Positions 8,160-19,298 of a stretch of 64,000 nt of DNA are shown one piece after another. The DNA is from Lachnospiraceae bacterium P6B14. Lineage in GTDB: Bacteria > Bacillota > Clostridia > Lachnospirales > Lachnospiraceae. The position numbers and the translations under genes were made by a program. How positions within the stretch are numbered: the stretch's first letter is position 1; each line of letters begins with the position of its first letter. The stretch lies in NCBI GenBank assembly GCA_000687695.1, contig JHWZ01000007.1, positions 62,001 through 126,000 on the forward strand, written 5' to 3'. Under the pieces are notes generated by a model. It searched no databases. It worked only from the letters and a program-made list of their open reading frames with translations, and was not told the origin of the DNA.

Positions 8160-9017
8160 ATGCATTTTCAATGGTTTCCGGGTCACATGACTAAGGCGAT
8201 CAGATCCATGAAGGAAGATATTCGCCTTATTGATATTGTGATTGAGCTTATAGATGCGAGGATTCCCATCAGTTCCAGAAATCCCGAGATAGATACGCTG
8301 GCGCAGGGTAAAACGAGAATCCTTCTGTTAAATAAAACCGACATGGCTGATAAGTCTCAAACCGATAAATGGGTTGAATATTTTGAGTCGAAAGATTTAT
8401 ATGCGCTTTCTATCAATGCAAAAAAGAAACAGGATTTGAACAGAGTCAACAAACTTATTGATGAAGCTGTTCGTGTAAAAAGAGAAAAGGATTTGAAACG
8501 AGGTATCAAAAATCGTCCAGTACGAGCGATGATAGTCGGTATCCCCAATGTTGGCAAATCCACATTTATTAACAGCTTTTCCGGACGAGCATCTACAAAA
8601 ACCGGAAATAAACCGGGAGTTACAAAGGGTAAGCAGTGGATAAGGCTTTCTGCCGGAAAAAACGGCGGAAGCGTTGAGTTACTTGATACACCGGGTATAC
8701 TTTGGCCCAAGTTTGAGGATCAGATAGTCGGACTTCACTTAGCCTGGATCGGTTCGATCAAGGACGAATTGATCGTAACTACCGATCTTGCCCTCGATTT
8801 GATCGAGTTTTTGGAGGCCGAGCATAAAGGTGTTATAAGTGAACATTACGGCTTTGAACCTGAGGGTGATTCGGTTCATATTCTAGAACAGCTTGCCACA
8901 GCACGTGGTTGTAAAGCTAAGGGCGGTGAGCCTGATTTTGACAAGGCGGCATTTTTCCTGCTTGATGATTTCAGAAATGCCAGACTTGGTAGTATAACGA
9001 TTGAATGTGTTTCCTGA
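8160..9017 (+). CDS. rbgA: Ribosome biogenesis GTPase RbgA (YlqF)
   Basis: Circularly permuted GTPase (285 residues) needed for late 50S subunit assembly. The permuted order is visible: G4 NKTD near residue 62, then the P-loop GIPNVGKSTF near 127 and DTPG near 177. The conserved N-terminus MHFQWFPGHMTKA fixes the start at 8160, preceded by AGAGGAG; an upstream in-frame ATG at 8124 lies inside the preceding gene. It follows the signal-peptidase-like gene by 7 bases. Confidence 0.96.
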   Translation: MHFQWFPGHMTKAIRSMKEDIRLIDIVIELIDARIPISSRNPEIDTLAQGKTRILLLNKTDMADKSQTDKWVEYFESKDLYALSINAKKKQDLNRVNKLIDEAVRVKREKDLKRGIKNRPVRAMIVGIPNVGKSTFINSFSGRASTKTGNKPGVTKGKQWIRLSAGKNGGSVELLDTPGILWPKFEDQIVGLHLAWIGSIKDELIVTTDLALDLIEFLEAEHKGVISEHYGFEPEGDSVHILEQLATARGCKAKGGEPDFDKAAFFLLDDFRNARLGSITIECVS

Positions 9018-9033
9018 AAATGGAGGTTTATAT

Positions 9034-10233
9034 ATGAGTGAAATAGATCGCGAAGCTCTGTTCTCCGATATCGACAAGATAATGGAACAGCAGGGATTTA
9101 CTAATATAGGTTCATCGTCAACTCCGATTGAGGTTGAGGCAACAGATGAGCCCGAACCGGAAAATATGGCAACCATTCAGCCACATGAGCTTGATATGAT
9201 CGAGCGCGTGGTTAATCCTGAGTTGGCAAGACGTGTTGAGTTGGAGCCTGAGCCTGTTGAAGAGCAGATGGTAGTTCAGCCCGAAGCTGCCGACATGGTT
9301 GTGGATTCTAAGCCGGAGCTTGAACCGGTATTTCCGAATACAGCATCTGAAATGCCTGATAATAAAACTGAGGTTGAGTTCGTCCCTGACGAAACTATGG
9401 AACCGGATGTCGTATCTTTGTCTTTGGAAAAGCCTGTTTCACAGAATTATGGAGATATGGTCAAGCCTGAGGTTGCTGCCGCAAAGCCGTCACAGGTTTC
9501 ATCTGATAAATTTACTACCATTGAAAAGCCGATGGAATGGTCACTTGGTAGTGAAACCGAGACCGACGATTTACCAAAGAGTGATAACTATGAAACGCCT
9601 GTGTCTTATCTTGAAGAGGCAAAGTCTGATGGAATACAGGTGGAAAATGTAGCGTTTGGTGATATATCTGTAGGTGTAGAGACGGAGAGTGTTGAGTTCG
9701 CAGTGGGACATCCGCTTATCCGACTTTTCAGAAACATCTTGATCGTAGTTGCTTTAGCACTTGTGATCTCGTTGTTTATCACAAAGTTTATCGCACATCA
9801 CACCTCGGTTGACGGATCTTCGATGTCGCCGACGCTTACAAATGGTGATCAGTTGATAGTAGAGGAGTTAAGCTACTATTTCCATGATCCCGAGAGATTT
9901 GATATTGTAGTATTTCCGATCTCAACAGAGGATGATTACATAAAACGAGTGATCGGACTTCCGGGCGAGACTGTTCAGATTGTGAACGGTCAGGTATATA
10001 TAAACGGGGCTTTGCTTACTGATGACAGGTATGGTGCCGAGCTCATAGAGGATCCCGGAATGGCTGCAGACACCATCTATCTCCAGCCTGATGAGTATTT
10101 TGTATTGGGTGATAACAGAAATGCAAGTGTGGACAGCCGTTTTCCCGAAGTTGGCCTGATTCACAAAAAGGATATAGAAGGTAGAGCGTGGTTAAGGTTT
10201 TATCCGTTTGGCTCTTTTGGATCAGTCAACTGA
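9034..10233 (+). CDS. lepB: Signal peptidase I with long acidic N-terminal extension
   Basis: A 399-residue type I signal peptidase that removes Sec signal peptides outside the membrane. The first about 215 residues are acidic and rich in Pro, Glu and Val with no recognisable fold, and lie on the cytoplasmic side. One membrane helix (about 230-250) follows, then the catalytic domain with Ser263 in GSSMSPTL, Lys304 in YIKRVIGLPGE and GDNRNASVDSR. All catalytic features are intact, unlike the copy at 7517. The start ATG at 9034 follows GGAGGT; a TTG at 9001 overlaps rbgA and is unlikely. Confidence 0.93.
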   Translation: MSEIDREALFSDIDKIMEQQGFTNIGSSSTPIEVEATDEPEPENMATIQPHELDMIERVVNPELARRVELEPEPVEEQMVVQPEAADMVVDSKPELEPVFPNTASEMPDNKTEVEFVPDETMEPDVVSLSLEKPVSQNYGDMVKPEVAAAKPSQVSSDKFTTIEKPMEWSLGSETETDDLPKSDNYETPVSYLEEAKSDGIQVENVAFGDISVGVETESVEFAVGHPLIRLFRNILIVVALALVISLFITKFIAHHTSVDGSSMSPTLTNGDQLIVEELSYYFHDPERFDIVVFPISTEDDYIKRVIGLPGETVQIVNGQVYINGALLTDDRYGAELIEDPGMAADTIYLQPDEYFVLGDNRNASVDSRFPEVGLIHKKDIEGRAWLRFYPFGSFGSVN

Positions 10234-10248
10234 TTTCGGAGGACTAAC

Positions 10249-10722
10249 ATGGAAATCGAAAAGAAGTATTTGGTGAAATACCTTCCCTCTGATCTTGAAA
10301 AATACGAAGGAGTCGAAATCGAGCAGGCTTATTTATGTCAGGACCCGACCCTTCGTATCAGAAGAAAGGGAAACAAGTATATTTTTACATATAAGAAGAG
10401 AGTGCCAAACACTGATGAAAAGATAAACGTTGCAGAGGAGATCGAGTCAGAGCTTGATTTTGACTCCTATATGCATCTTTTCAAAAAGGCCGACGGTATT
10501 CCCATTCACAAGACCAGATATGTCATTCCTTATGATGGATATAATATTGAGCTTGATGTTTTTCATGGTTCTCGTGAGGGATTCTATCTTGCAGAGGTCG
10601 AGTTTCTGTCGGTTGAAGACAGTCTGGACTTCACTCCGCCGGAATGGTTCGGTGAGGATGTGAGCGGAGATATCAGATACACTAATTCTTACATGGCTAT
10701 GCATGATCTGAAAGAACACTGA
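10249..10722 (+). CDS. CYTH-domain protein (triphosphate tunnel enzyme family)
   Basis: A 157-residue CYTH protein. The N-terminus MEIEKKYLVK carries the family ExExK metal/triphosphate motif, followed by alternating basic and acidic strands (LRIRRKG, FTYKKR, EIELD-like, AEVEF) expected for the eight-stranded tunnel. Small bacterial members hydrolyse inorganic triphosphate or nucleoside triphosphates; the substrate here cannot be read from sequence. It follows lepB by 15 bases, with GGAGGA before the ATG, and ends inside an intrinsic terminator. Confidence 0.85.
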   Translation: MEIEKKYLVKYLPSDLEKYEGVEIEQAYLCQDPTLRIRRKGNKYIFTYKKRVPNTDEKINVAEEIESELDFDSYMHLFKKADGIPIHKTRYVIPYDGYNIELDVFHGSREGFYLAEVEFLSVEDSLDFTPPEWFGEDVSGDIRYTNSYMAMHDLKEH

Positions 10723-10742
10723 TCAGTCGGTGTTCTTTTTTT
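10711..10742 (+). terminator. Intrinsic terminator after the CYTH gene
   Basis: AAGAACAC pairs with GTGTTCTT, followed by a T-run. The 5' arm overlaps the last codons of the gene. Confidence 0.8.
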
Positions 10743-10813
10743 GCCCTAAAATCGGCCGTTTTTCGTCATTGATATTATTTGTTGTTAAAAATTGATATTA
10801 TTTAAGAAAAAAC

Positions 10814-12213
<1,400 letters not shown>

Positions 12214-12248
12214 TCGTAAACATGTAAAACAAAAAGCTTAAAAATTCA

Positions 12249-12310
12249 AAAAGAAGCATGTATATCTCGTTTCGGGCACGTAAGTTGAGATATTTCATGC
12301 TTCTTTTTTA
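12249..12310. terminator. Bidirectional terminator between gdhA and lexA
   Basis: A long stem, AAAGAAGCATG..ATATCTC paired with GAGATAT..CATGCTTCTTT, flanked by A-run and T-run. It serves the convergent genes gdhA (plus) and lexA (minus). Confidence 0.85.
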
Positions 12311-12327
12311 TTAGTCCGGAACAGATT

Positions 12328-12942
12328 TTACATGAGTCTGAACAATCCGACAACTCTGCCTAAGATGATCACTTCATTTACAATGATCGGATCCATCGAT
12401 GAGTTCTCAGGCTGAAGTCTGTAATGGTCTTTTTCTTTATAATAAGTTTTTACTGTGGCCGAGTCCTCTATGAGAGCGACTACTATGTCACCGTTTTTTG
12501 CAACAGGAGTCTGCTGGGCGATGATACGGTCGCCATCGTATATACCGGCCTCGATCATGGAATCACCTCTGACATCGAGCATGAACAGATCACCTGCAGG
12601 AAGCTCACTGGAAAGGAGAGGGAAGTAGCCGGATATATTTTGCTCTGCAAATAAAGGAGCACCGGCTGCAATCTGTCCGATCATGGGGATGTTTCTCATC
12701 TCACGACGTGTCATATTAAAACCGTCATCTACAATCTCGATAGCTCTGGGCTTGGCCGGATCACGTCTGATATATCCGTTTAATTCGAGTGTCTCAAGAT
12801 GTGAATGAACTGATGAAGGTGATTTTAAATGCACAGCATCACATATCTCACGAACAGAAGGCGGATAGCCCTTGTCGAGTATCTGCTGTTTCATATATGA
12901 GAGAATCTCGCTCTGTTTTGCTGAAATCTTACCCTGTGCCAT
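12328..12942 (-). CDS. lexA: SOS response repressor LexA
   Basis: A 204-residue repressor and self-cleaving serine protease. The N-terminal winged helix-turn-helix spans about residues 1-70 (YPPSVREICDAVHLKSPSSVHSHL). The cleavage bond is Ala93-Gly94 in IAAGAP, with Ser128 (GDSM) and Lys165 (SATVKTY) as the catalytic pair. RecA filaments trigger cleavage and induce repair genes. A LexA-type box overlaps its own -35 (13029-13042), giving autoregulation. It is transcribed divergently from the SH3-domain gene next to mutS. Confidence 0.97.
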   Translation of the reverse strand: MAQGKISAKQSEILSYMKQQILDKGYPPSVREICDAVHLKSPSSVHSHLETLELNGYIRRDPAKPRAIEIVDDGFNMTRREMRNIPMIGQIAAGAPLFAEQNISGYFPLLSSELPAGDLFMLDVRGDSMIEAGIYDGDRIIAQQTPVAKNGDIVVALIEDSATVKTYYKEKDHYRLQPENSSMDPIIVNEVIILGRVVGLFRLM

Positions 12943-13002
12943 AATAACCTCACAATCCGGGGGTCATATAATCCCCCTGTAATATTTCTATCCTACAGAA
13001 CA

Positions 13003-13042
13003 ATAGTATCATATTTTGATTCGTTTGTCAAACAAATGTTCG
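13003..13042 (-). promoter_or_regulatory. lexA promoter with LexA box
   Basis: On the minus strand, TTGACA (plus 13026-13031), 17-base spacer and TACTAT (plus 13003-13008) form a promoter. CAAACAAATGTTCG (13029-13042) is a dyad with half-sites CAAAC and GTTCG and overlaps the -35. The same pattern occurs three times at 37877-37947. Confidence 0.8.
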
Positions 13043-13062
13043 AAAAAATATATTTTTATCAA

Positions 13063-13091
13063 TTGACAAAACAGGGTAAGATGAGTATAAT
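13063..13091 (+). promoter_or_regulatory. Promoter of the SH3-mutS-mutL operon
   Basis: TTGACA (13063-13068), 17-base spacer, TATAAT (13086-13091): a consensus promoter. The LexA box at 13029-13042 lies about 20 bases upstream of this -35, so damage control of this unit is possible but less direct than for lexA. Confidence 0.8.
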
Positions 13092-13138
13092 ATTTAAGGT
13101 ATGGATTAAAGCATGATCAGCCCTGACGGAGGAACAAT

Positions 13139-13891
13139 ATGAACAAGAAAAAGTACGGATTTTTCGGAAGAATAAAGAGATCCGATAATCCGGCATTCGA
13201 AATAGGTATGTTTTCGATCAGTATTGCTATATCATTGGCAGTTTTGGTCGGACTTGTTTTAGTTGCATGGTTCTATATCAAAGGACAGACTAACCGTTAT
13301 ACCGAGGAAGAAGTTAACGCCGGCACGGTCACACAGGCTGCCGTAGAGGTTGATAAAACCGAGGAGGAGCCCGTACAGACGGTAGATCCGAATCAGGAAA
13401 TGATCGAGAATGACGATCTTATCGATTATGAAGACGAGTTAAAAACAGCTGAGTATGCGTATACTACCAGTGATGTCAACCTTCGTTCGGAGCCCAGCCT
13501 GACTGCTTTGGTTGTTATGAAGGTTCCTTTTGGAGCCTCAGTAGATATGATCAGCTATGATGGCGGAGATTGGGCGAAGGTTTCATATCAGGGACAGGAA
13601 GGCTATATCAATGCAATGTATCTTTCTGTTGATAAGCCGGTTCCGATCGAAGAACAGCCTGCTATCGAGGTTACGCCGAAGCCTGTAAAGACACCTAAGC
13701 CGACCAAGACACCTGAGGAGACAGTAGCTCCTGATGAAACAGAAGAGCCGGATTATCCCGAGGTGACTGAAGAGCCAACGGAGCCTACCGAGGCACCGCC
13801 GGAGAAGACTAAAAAGCCTACTCCTACCGAGGCGCCGCCTGATGAGCCCGAGCCGCCGGTAGAAACAGAGGCTCCGGCTCCGGAAGAGTAA
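13139..13891 (+). CDS. Membrane-anchored SH3b-domain protein
   Basis: A 250-residue protein of unknown role. It has a short basic cytoplasmic N-terminus, one membrane helix (about residues 22-48), an acidic linker, a bacterial SH3 domain (about 105-165; VNLRSEPS ... WAKVSYQGQEGYINAMYL), and a long Pro/Thr/Glu-rich tail (170-250). Extracellular SH3b domains usually bind peptidoglycan, so a wall-associated function is likely. GGAGGAA precedes the ATG. It sits 24 bases upstream of mutS, probably in the same transcript, though nothing in the sequence links it to repair. Confidence 0.8.
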   Translation: MNKKKYGFFGRIKRSDNPAFEIGMFSISIAISLAVLVGLVLVAWFYIKGQTNRYTEEEVNAGTVTQAAVEVDKTEEEPVQTVDPNQEMIENDDLIDYEDELKTAEYAYTTSDVNLRSEPSLTALVVMKVPFGASVDMISYDGGDWAKVSYQGQEGYINAMYLSVDKPVPIEEQPAIEVTPKPVKTPKPTKTPEETVAPDETEEPDYPEVTEEPTEPTEAPPEKTKKPTPTEAPPDEPEPPVETEAPAPEE

Positions 13892-13915
13892 AGGGAGATA
13901 GGGGAGGAACGATCG

Positions 13916-16567
13916 ATGGGACAGCTATCCCCCATGATGACAAACTATCTGAACACAAAGGAAGAATATAAAGACTGCATTCTTTTCTACCGTTTGGGTG
14001 ATTTTTATGAAATGTTCTTTGATGACGCACTTGCCGTATCAAAGGAACTTGAACTCACCCTTACGGGAAAAGCATGTGGCCTCGAAGAGCGGGCACCCAT
14101 GTGTGGTGTCCCCTTTCATTCTGCGGATACTTATATCCATAGACTTGTTGATAAAGGATACAAGGTTGCAATCTGTGAACAGATGGAGGACCCTAAGCAG
14201 GCAAAGGGATTAGTCCGTCGTGAGGTAACAAGGATCATCACACCCGGGACCAATTCGTTTACACAGACACTCCGGGAAGACAGAAATAACTATCTCATGG
14301 GAATAGTTGCCGGACCTGAAGGGTTTGGTATCGCTGTTACAGATGTTACGACCGGTGAGTTTCATGTCTCAGGGATTTCTGATGTCAGCAAGCTTCTTGA
14401 CGAGATCAATCGTTACATGCCATCAGAGATTATTGCAAATGATGCGTTTTATTTGGTAAATATCGATCTGAATGATCTAAAAGAACGTCTTCACATATCT
14501 ATTTCAGCTCTGGAACCGAGGTTTTTCTCTCCGGATAATGTTGAGAGGACTCTTTGTGAACACTTCAAGGTTAAAACGACACAGGGGCTTGGACTAAATG
14601 ACATCCCACTCTGCAAAACTGCATGCGGTTGCGTAATGCAGTATCTTTATGAAACTCAAAAATGTTCCCTTGATCATATAAGCCATGTACAAATTGATCA
14701 GGCGGGGACAACCATGCTTCTTGACAGGAATACCAGAAGAAATCTTGAGCTGGTGGAAACCATGCGCGAGAAACAAAAACGCGGATCTCTTCTTTGGGTT
14801 CTTGATAAAACAAAAACAGCCATGGGGGCCAGGATGCTGAGAGCCGGAGTGGAGAGGCCGCTTCTGGTCCGTGATGAGATAGAGCAAAGATATGATGCAA
14901 TAGCTGATTTGAATGCAGATCCTGTAACCAGAGAAGAACTCAGAGAGTATTTGGGTCCCGTTTATGATATGGAGAGACTCATCTGTAAGATCAGTTACCA
15001 ATCAATAAATGCAAGAGATATGCTTGCACTTGACTCATCCCTTGCTATTCTTCCTTCCATAAAAGAACTGGTACAGGGATTCAAATGTCCGTTATTTAAG
15101 AAGCTTTCAAATGAATTAGATTCATTGGAAGATCTTCATTCGATGATAGAGGAAGCCATAGATGAAGATCCGCCGATGACCTTACGCGAAGGCGGAATAA
15201 TAAAAAGCGGTTTCAATGATGAAGTTGACAGGCTCCGCCAGGCAAAAACGAAGGGTAAGGACTGGTTGGCAGAACTTGAAGCTAAGGAAAAAGAAAATAC
15301 CGGTATAAAAAATCTCAGAATCAAGTATAACAAAGTATTCGGTTATTATCTTGAGGTTACTAAATCGTTTTTATCACAGGTGCCTGATAACTGGACCAGA
15401 AAACAGACTCTTACTAACGCCGAACGATTTACCACTCCTGAGCTGAAGGAGATGGAAGATACCATCCTCGGAGCCGAGGACAGGCTTTATCAGTTGGAAT
15501 ACGGGCTTTTCTGTGAGCTTAGAGATGAGCTTGCCAAGCATATAGAAAGAATCCAAAAGACAGCGCACGTGATAGCAATGATCGACATGCTCGCATCGCT
15601 TGCTTATGTTGCTGAAAGAGAGAATTATTGCAGACCTGAGATTTGTAACGACGGTTCATTGTTTATAAAAAAGGGCAGACACCCTGTCATTGAAAAAATG
15701 ATCGAACACGATCTGTTCGTGGCAAACGATACTAAGCTCGATACGGACTCACAAAGGATAGCAATTATAACCGGACCTAATATGGCCGGTAAATCGACAT
15801 ATATGAGGCAGACCGCTCTTATTCAGCTTATGGCGCAGCTGGGTTCATATGTACCGGCAGAAAGCGCAAAGCTATCATTAGTTGACAGGATATTTACAAG
15901 GGTTGGTGCCTCGGATGACCTTGCAAGCGGTCAGTCAACCTTCATGGTTGAAATGACTGAGGTTGCAAACATACTTCATCATGCAACAAAGGATAGCCTT
16001 ATCATACTTGATGAGATAGGCCGAGGTACATCGACATTTGATGGCTTGTCCATAGCGTGGGCCGTTGTTGAACATATCGCAGACAAAGCGAAAATAGGTG
16101 CAAAGACTTTGTTTGCAACTCATTACCACGAGCTTACCGAGCTGGGTGGTATGCTTGAAGGTGTAAAGAATTACTGTATTGCCGTCAAGGAAGATGGCGA
16201 GGATGTGATATTTTTACGAAAGATAGTTGAAGGCGGTGCGGACAGGAGCTATGGAATACAGGTTGCCAAGCTTGCAGGTGTTCCGGAAGAGGTGCTGTCA
16301 AGAGCCAGGATCATTTCCGATAATCTGGAGAATAACGAGGTTACCAGTATGCCAATGACCGTTCTTACGGCCAAGCCTGACAGTATCAGGGTTCAGGGGG
16401 AAGAAATCGGACCCAGACAGCTTTCCATATTTGATACGTTGGGAGATGAAACTCAGATGGATGATATTTTATGTGAGATCAGAGATACAGATCTTTCGAA
16501 TATTACTCCAATGCAGGCGATGAATCTTGTTAATAAATGGCAAAATGAAATCTCGGATAAGTGGTAA
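13916..16567 (+). CDS. mutS: DNA mismatch repair ATPase MutS
   Basis: Full-length MutS (883 residues) that recognises mismatches. The mismatch-binding Phe-x-Glu motif is FYE at residues 30-32 (GDFYEMFFDDA). The ATPase domain has the P-loop TGPNMAGKST near residue 620, Walker B IILDEIGRGTSTFDG and the helix-turn-helix dimerisation region. The GGGGAGG site precedes the ATG. mutL follows after 23 bases, so both are expressed together. Confidence 0.97.
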   Translation: MGQLSPMMTNYLNTKEEYKDCILFYRLGDFYEMFFDDALAVSKELELTLTGKACGLEERAPMCGVPFHSADTYIHRLVDKGYKVAICEQMEDPKQAKGLVRREVTRIITPGTNSFTQTLREDRNNYLMGIVAGPEGFGIAVTDVTTGEFHVSGISDVSKLLDEINRYMPSEIIANDAFYLVNIDLNDLKERLHISISALEPRFFSPDNVERTLCEHFKVKTTQGLGLNDIPLCKTACGCVMQYLYETQKCSLDHISHVQIDQAGTTMLLDRNTRRNLELVETMREKQKRGSLLWVLDKTKTAMGARMLRAGVERPLLVRDEIEQRYDAIADLNADPVTREELREYLGPVYDMERLICKISYQSINARDMLALDSSLAILPSIKELVQGFKCPLFKKLSNELDSLEDLHSMIEEAIDEDPPMTLREGGIIKSGFNDEVDRLRQAKTKGKDWLAELEAKEKENTGIKNLRIKYNKVFGYYLEVTKSFLSQVPDNWTRKQTLTNAERFTTPELKEMEDTILGAEDRLYQLEYGLFCELRDELAKHIERIQKTAHVIAMIDMLASLAYVAERENYCRPEICNDGSLFIKKGRHPVIEKMIEHDLFVANDTKLDTDSQRIAIITGPNMAGKSTYMRQTALIQLMAQLGSYVPAESAKLSLVDRIFTRVGASDDLASGQSTFMVEMTEVANILHHATKDSLIILDEIGRGTSTFDGLSIAWAVVEHIADKAKIGAKTLFATHYHELTELGGMLEGVKNYCIAVKEDGEDVIFLRKIVEGGADRSYGIQVAKLAGVPEEVLSRARIISDNLENNEVTSMPMTVLTAKPDSIRVQGEEIGPRQLSIFDTLGDETQMDDILCEIRDTDLSNITPMQAMNLVNKWQNEISDKW

Positions 16568-16590
16568 ACAATTGATGAAAGGTTGATCAG

Positions 16591-18360
16591 ATGATTAAGG
16601 TACTTGATAAATTAACGGTTGATCAGATAGCCGCGGGCGAGGTGGTGGAGAGGCCGCTTTCCATAGTCAAGGAGCTCGTAGAGAATGCGATCGATGCTGG
16701 CGCAGATGCGATCACCGTAGAGGTTAAAGGCGGCGGGATCGATCATATCCGCGTGACGGATAATGGTTGCGGTATCGAAAAATCAGAGATTCCTACAGCT
16801 TTTTTGCGTCATGCAACAAGCAAGATAATAGATGCAAAGGACCTTTTGAATCTGACAAGTCTTGGATTTCGCGGAGAAGCCCTGTCAAGTATAGCAGCCA
16901 TATCAAAGGTTGAATTGATAACAAGAACACATGATTCCATAGTCGGAACCAGATATATTATCGAGGGTGGAGAGGAAGTAAAGAGCGAGGAGATAGGAAG
17001 TCCGGAGGGGACTACCTTTATTATAAGGGATGTGTTTTACAACACACCTGCAAGGCGCGAGTTTTTGAAATCAAAAGTGACGGAAGCAAATGCCATTTCC
17101 GAATGCATGCTTACTTTTTCTCTGTCTCATCCGGAGATCAGATTTCAGTTTATTAATGATGGAAAGCCAAAGCTTAAAACTGCGGGTGATGCATCGCTCA
17201 GAACAAATATATATTATAATTTCGGCTCCGATTTGACCAGGGTGTTGATTCCGGTAGAGGCAAAAGATAATGAATTGGTACTTACCGGATATATCGCAAA
17301 GCCTGAGTTCTCGCGCGGTAACCGAAGCTATATGCATTATTTTGTGAATGGACGATACATTAAAAATAACACGATACATGCGGCTATAATGGATGGTTAC
17401 AGGGACTATCTGATGAATCACAGATTTCCCTTTGTTACGCTTATGCTTTCCGTGAAGCCCGAACTGGTCGATGTAAATATCCATCCTACTAAAAAGGAAA
17501 TTCGATTCAGAGATGAAAAGCCGGTATATGAGTTGTTTTATCACACCATAAAGGATGCTCTTGACAGGATCACACTTATACCTGAGGAAACACTGGAGGA
17601 TAGAAGGCAGGTACAGGAGACTGTTATTACAAAAGCTCCTGAGCCTTTTGAAAAAGTCAGATCGGTATCGACAAAAGAGCCTGAAGAAGTGGTGGATCGC
17701 AGCTATATACAGCAACGATTTGATAAGCCTACCGAGGTAAATGAGCCCTCGTCATTTTTGTCAGAAAACCTTTTCCGTGAGGAGGAAGCTCCGAGCTTCA
17801 GGATAATCGGTCAGGTGTTTGAGACCTATTGGCTGATAGAATACAAGGAAGAGCTTTTGATCATCGATCAGCATGCGGCACATGAGAAGGTTCTTTATGA
17901 GCGTGTTGTGAAAAAGATGAGAGATAAAAAGGGGATGAGTCAAAGTCTTTTGGCACCCATCGTTGTTTCACTTTCCGGCAAAGAGCAAACGACTCTTTTG
18001 GAGAACTCCGAGGCATTTTTACAGATTGGCTTTGAATGGGAAGATTTCGGTGACAGGGAGTACCTTATAAAGGCGGTTCCTACTGATTTCTTAAACCTTG
18101 ACGCACGTGAGATCTTTATTGATATACTTGACAGTCTTATGGATGGTATGAAGGGCAAAAAGCCCGAGATGATACTCGACAGACTTGCGACCATATCGTG
18201 TAAGGCTGCCGTGAAAGGTAATAATACTTTATCAATTCCCGAAGTAAAGACTCTGATATCGGAGATGCTTACGTTGGATGAGCCATATCACTGTCCTCAC
18301 GGCAGACCTACTACGATATCACTTAGTAAATATGAGTTTGAAAAAAGGTTCAAAAGATAA
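16591..18360 (+). CDS. mutL: DNA mismatch repair protein MutL with endonuclease domain
   Basis: MutL of 589 residues, coupling MutS to strand incision. The GHKL ATPase N-domain shows ELVENAIDAGA, DNGCGI and GFRGEAL. The C-domain has the metal-binding endonuclease motif DQHAAHEKVLYE (near residue 425) and CPHGRP (near 570), so this MutL can nick DNA itself, as in organisms without MutH. The short acidic linker is about residues 330-400. The TAA stop overlaps the miaA ATG by one base. Confidence 0.96.
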   Translation: MIKVLDKLTVDQIAAGEVVERPLSIVKELVENAIDAGADAITVEVKGGGIDHIRVTDNGCGIEKSEIPTAFLRHATSKIIDAKDLLNLTSLGFRGEALSSIAAISKVELITRTHDSIVGTRYIIEGGEEVKSEEIGSPEGTTFIIRDVFYNTPARREFLKSKVTEANAISECMLTFSLSHPEIRFQFINDGKPKLKTAGDASLRTNIYYNFGSDLTRVLIPVEAKDNELVLTGYIAKPEFSRGNRSYMHYFVNGRYIKNNTIHAAIMDGYRDYLMNHRFPFVTLMLSVKPELVDVNIHPTKKEIRFRDEKPVYELFYHTIKDALDRITLIPEETLEDRRQVQETVITKAPEPFEKVRSVSTKEPEEVVDRSYIQQRFDKPTEVNEPSSFLSENLFREEEAPSFRIIGQVFETYWLIEYKEELLIIDQHAAHEKVLYERVVKKMRDKKGMSQSLLAPIVVSLSGKEQTTLLENSEAFLQIGFEWEDFGDREYLIKAVPTDFLNLDAREIFIDILDSLMDGMKGKKPEMILDRLATISCKAAVKGNNTLSIPEVKTLISEMLTLDEPYHCPHGRPTTISLSKYEFEKRFKR

Positions 18361-19298
18361 TGAATGAAAAAAAGCCGCTTTTGATCATATCCGGTCCGAC
18401 TGCTGTCGGAAAAACCGAGCTGTCTCTGAATATATGTAAAGAGATAGGCGGTGAGGTTATTAATGCTGATTCCATGCAGGTTTACAGGGGTATGGATATC
18501 GGTACTGCAAAGATTCCACCGAATGAGAGAGCCGGTGTACCGCATCATTTGATAGATATACTTGATCCCAATGAAAACTTCGATGTAGTCAGGTTTCAGA
18601 CGGAGGCGAAAAAATGCATTGAAGATGTATTAAGTCATGGTCATATTCCTGTTTTAGTGGGAGGTACCGGCTTTTATATCCAGGCTGTTTTATATGATAT
18701 TGACTTTTCCGATGAAGAGCCTGATGAAGCATTAAGAAAAGAGCTTACGGAGTATGCAAGTGCCTACGGTGAAGAGGCTCTTCATAAAAGACTCTATGAT
18801 ATAGATGAGGCTTCGGCCAAAGCTATTCATCCGAACAATGTAAAAAGAGTGATCAGAGCGATTGAGTTTTTTGAAAAGACTCACACTCCCATATCTTCAC
18901 ACAATGATGAGCAAAGAAAAAAGGAAAGCCCCTACAGATTTCTGTATTCAGTCTTGACCTGTGACAGAAATCTTTTGTATGAGAGGATCGATAAGCGAGT
19001 GGATCAAATGATAGACGCCGGGCTCGTTTCAGAGGTTCAGGGATTGCTTGATAAGGGTGTTACCAGAGAAATGACATCCATGCAGGGATTGGGTTATAAG
19101 GAGATTGCCGCATACCTTGCCGGAGAGTATGATCTTAATGAGGCGATAAGAATACTTAAACGAGACACCAGGCATTTTGCAAAAAGACAGTTGACCTGGT
19201 ATAAAAGAGAAAAAGATGTTACATACTTCGATAAAGATGAGTATGAATCTGATGAGTTAATATCAAAAGCTATTGTAGAGAGGTTTAACGATGTATAA
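18360..19298 (+). CDS. miaA: tRNA dimethylallyltransferase
   Basis: Enzyme of 312 residues that adds a dimethylallyl group to A37 of tRNAs reading UNN codons. It has the P-loop GPTAVGKTELS, the substrate-binding INADSMQVYRGMDIGTAK and HHLIDILDP, LVGGTGFYIQA and the tRNA-binding KRDTRHFAKRQLTWY. The ATG overlaps the mutL stop; a second ATG is 4 bases further on in another frame. mutS-mutL-miaA is a common Firmicute cluster. Confidence 0.96.
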   Translation: MNEKKPLLIISGPTAVGKTELSLNICKEIGGEVINADSMQVYRGMDIGTAKIPPNERAGVPHHLIDILDPNENFDVVRFQTEAKKCIEDVLSHGHIPVLVGGTGFYIQAVLYDIDFSDEEPDEALRKELTEYASAYGEEALHKRLYDIDEASAKAIHPNNVKRVIRAIEFFEKTHTPISSHNDEQRKKESPYRFLYSVLTCDRNLLYERIDKRVDQMIDAGLVSEVQGLLDKGVTREMTSMQGLGYKEIAAYLAGEYDLNEAIRILKRDTRHFAKRQLTWYKREKDVTYFDKDEYESDELISKAIVERFNDV

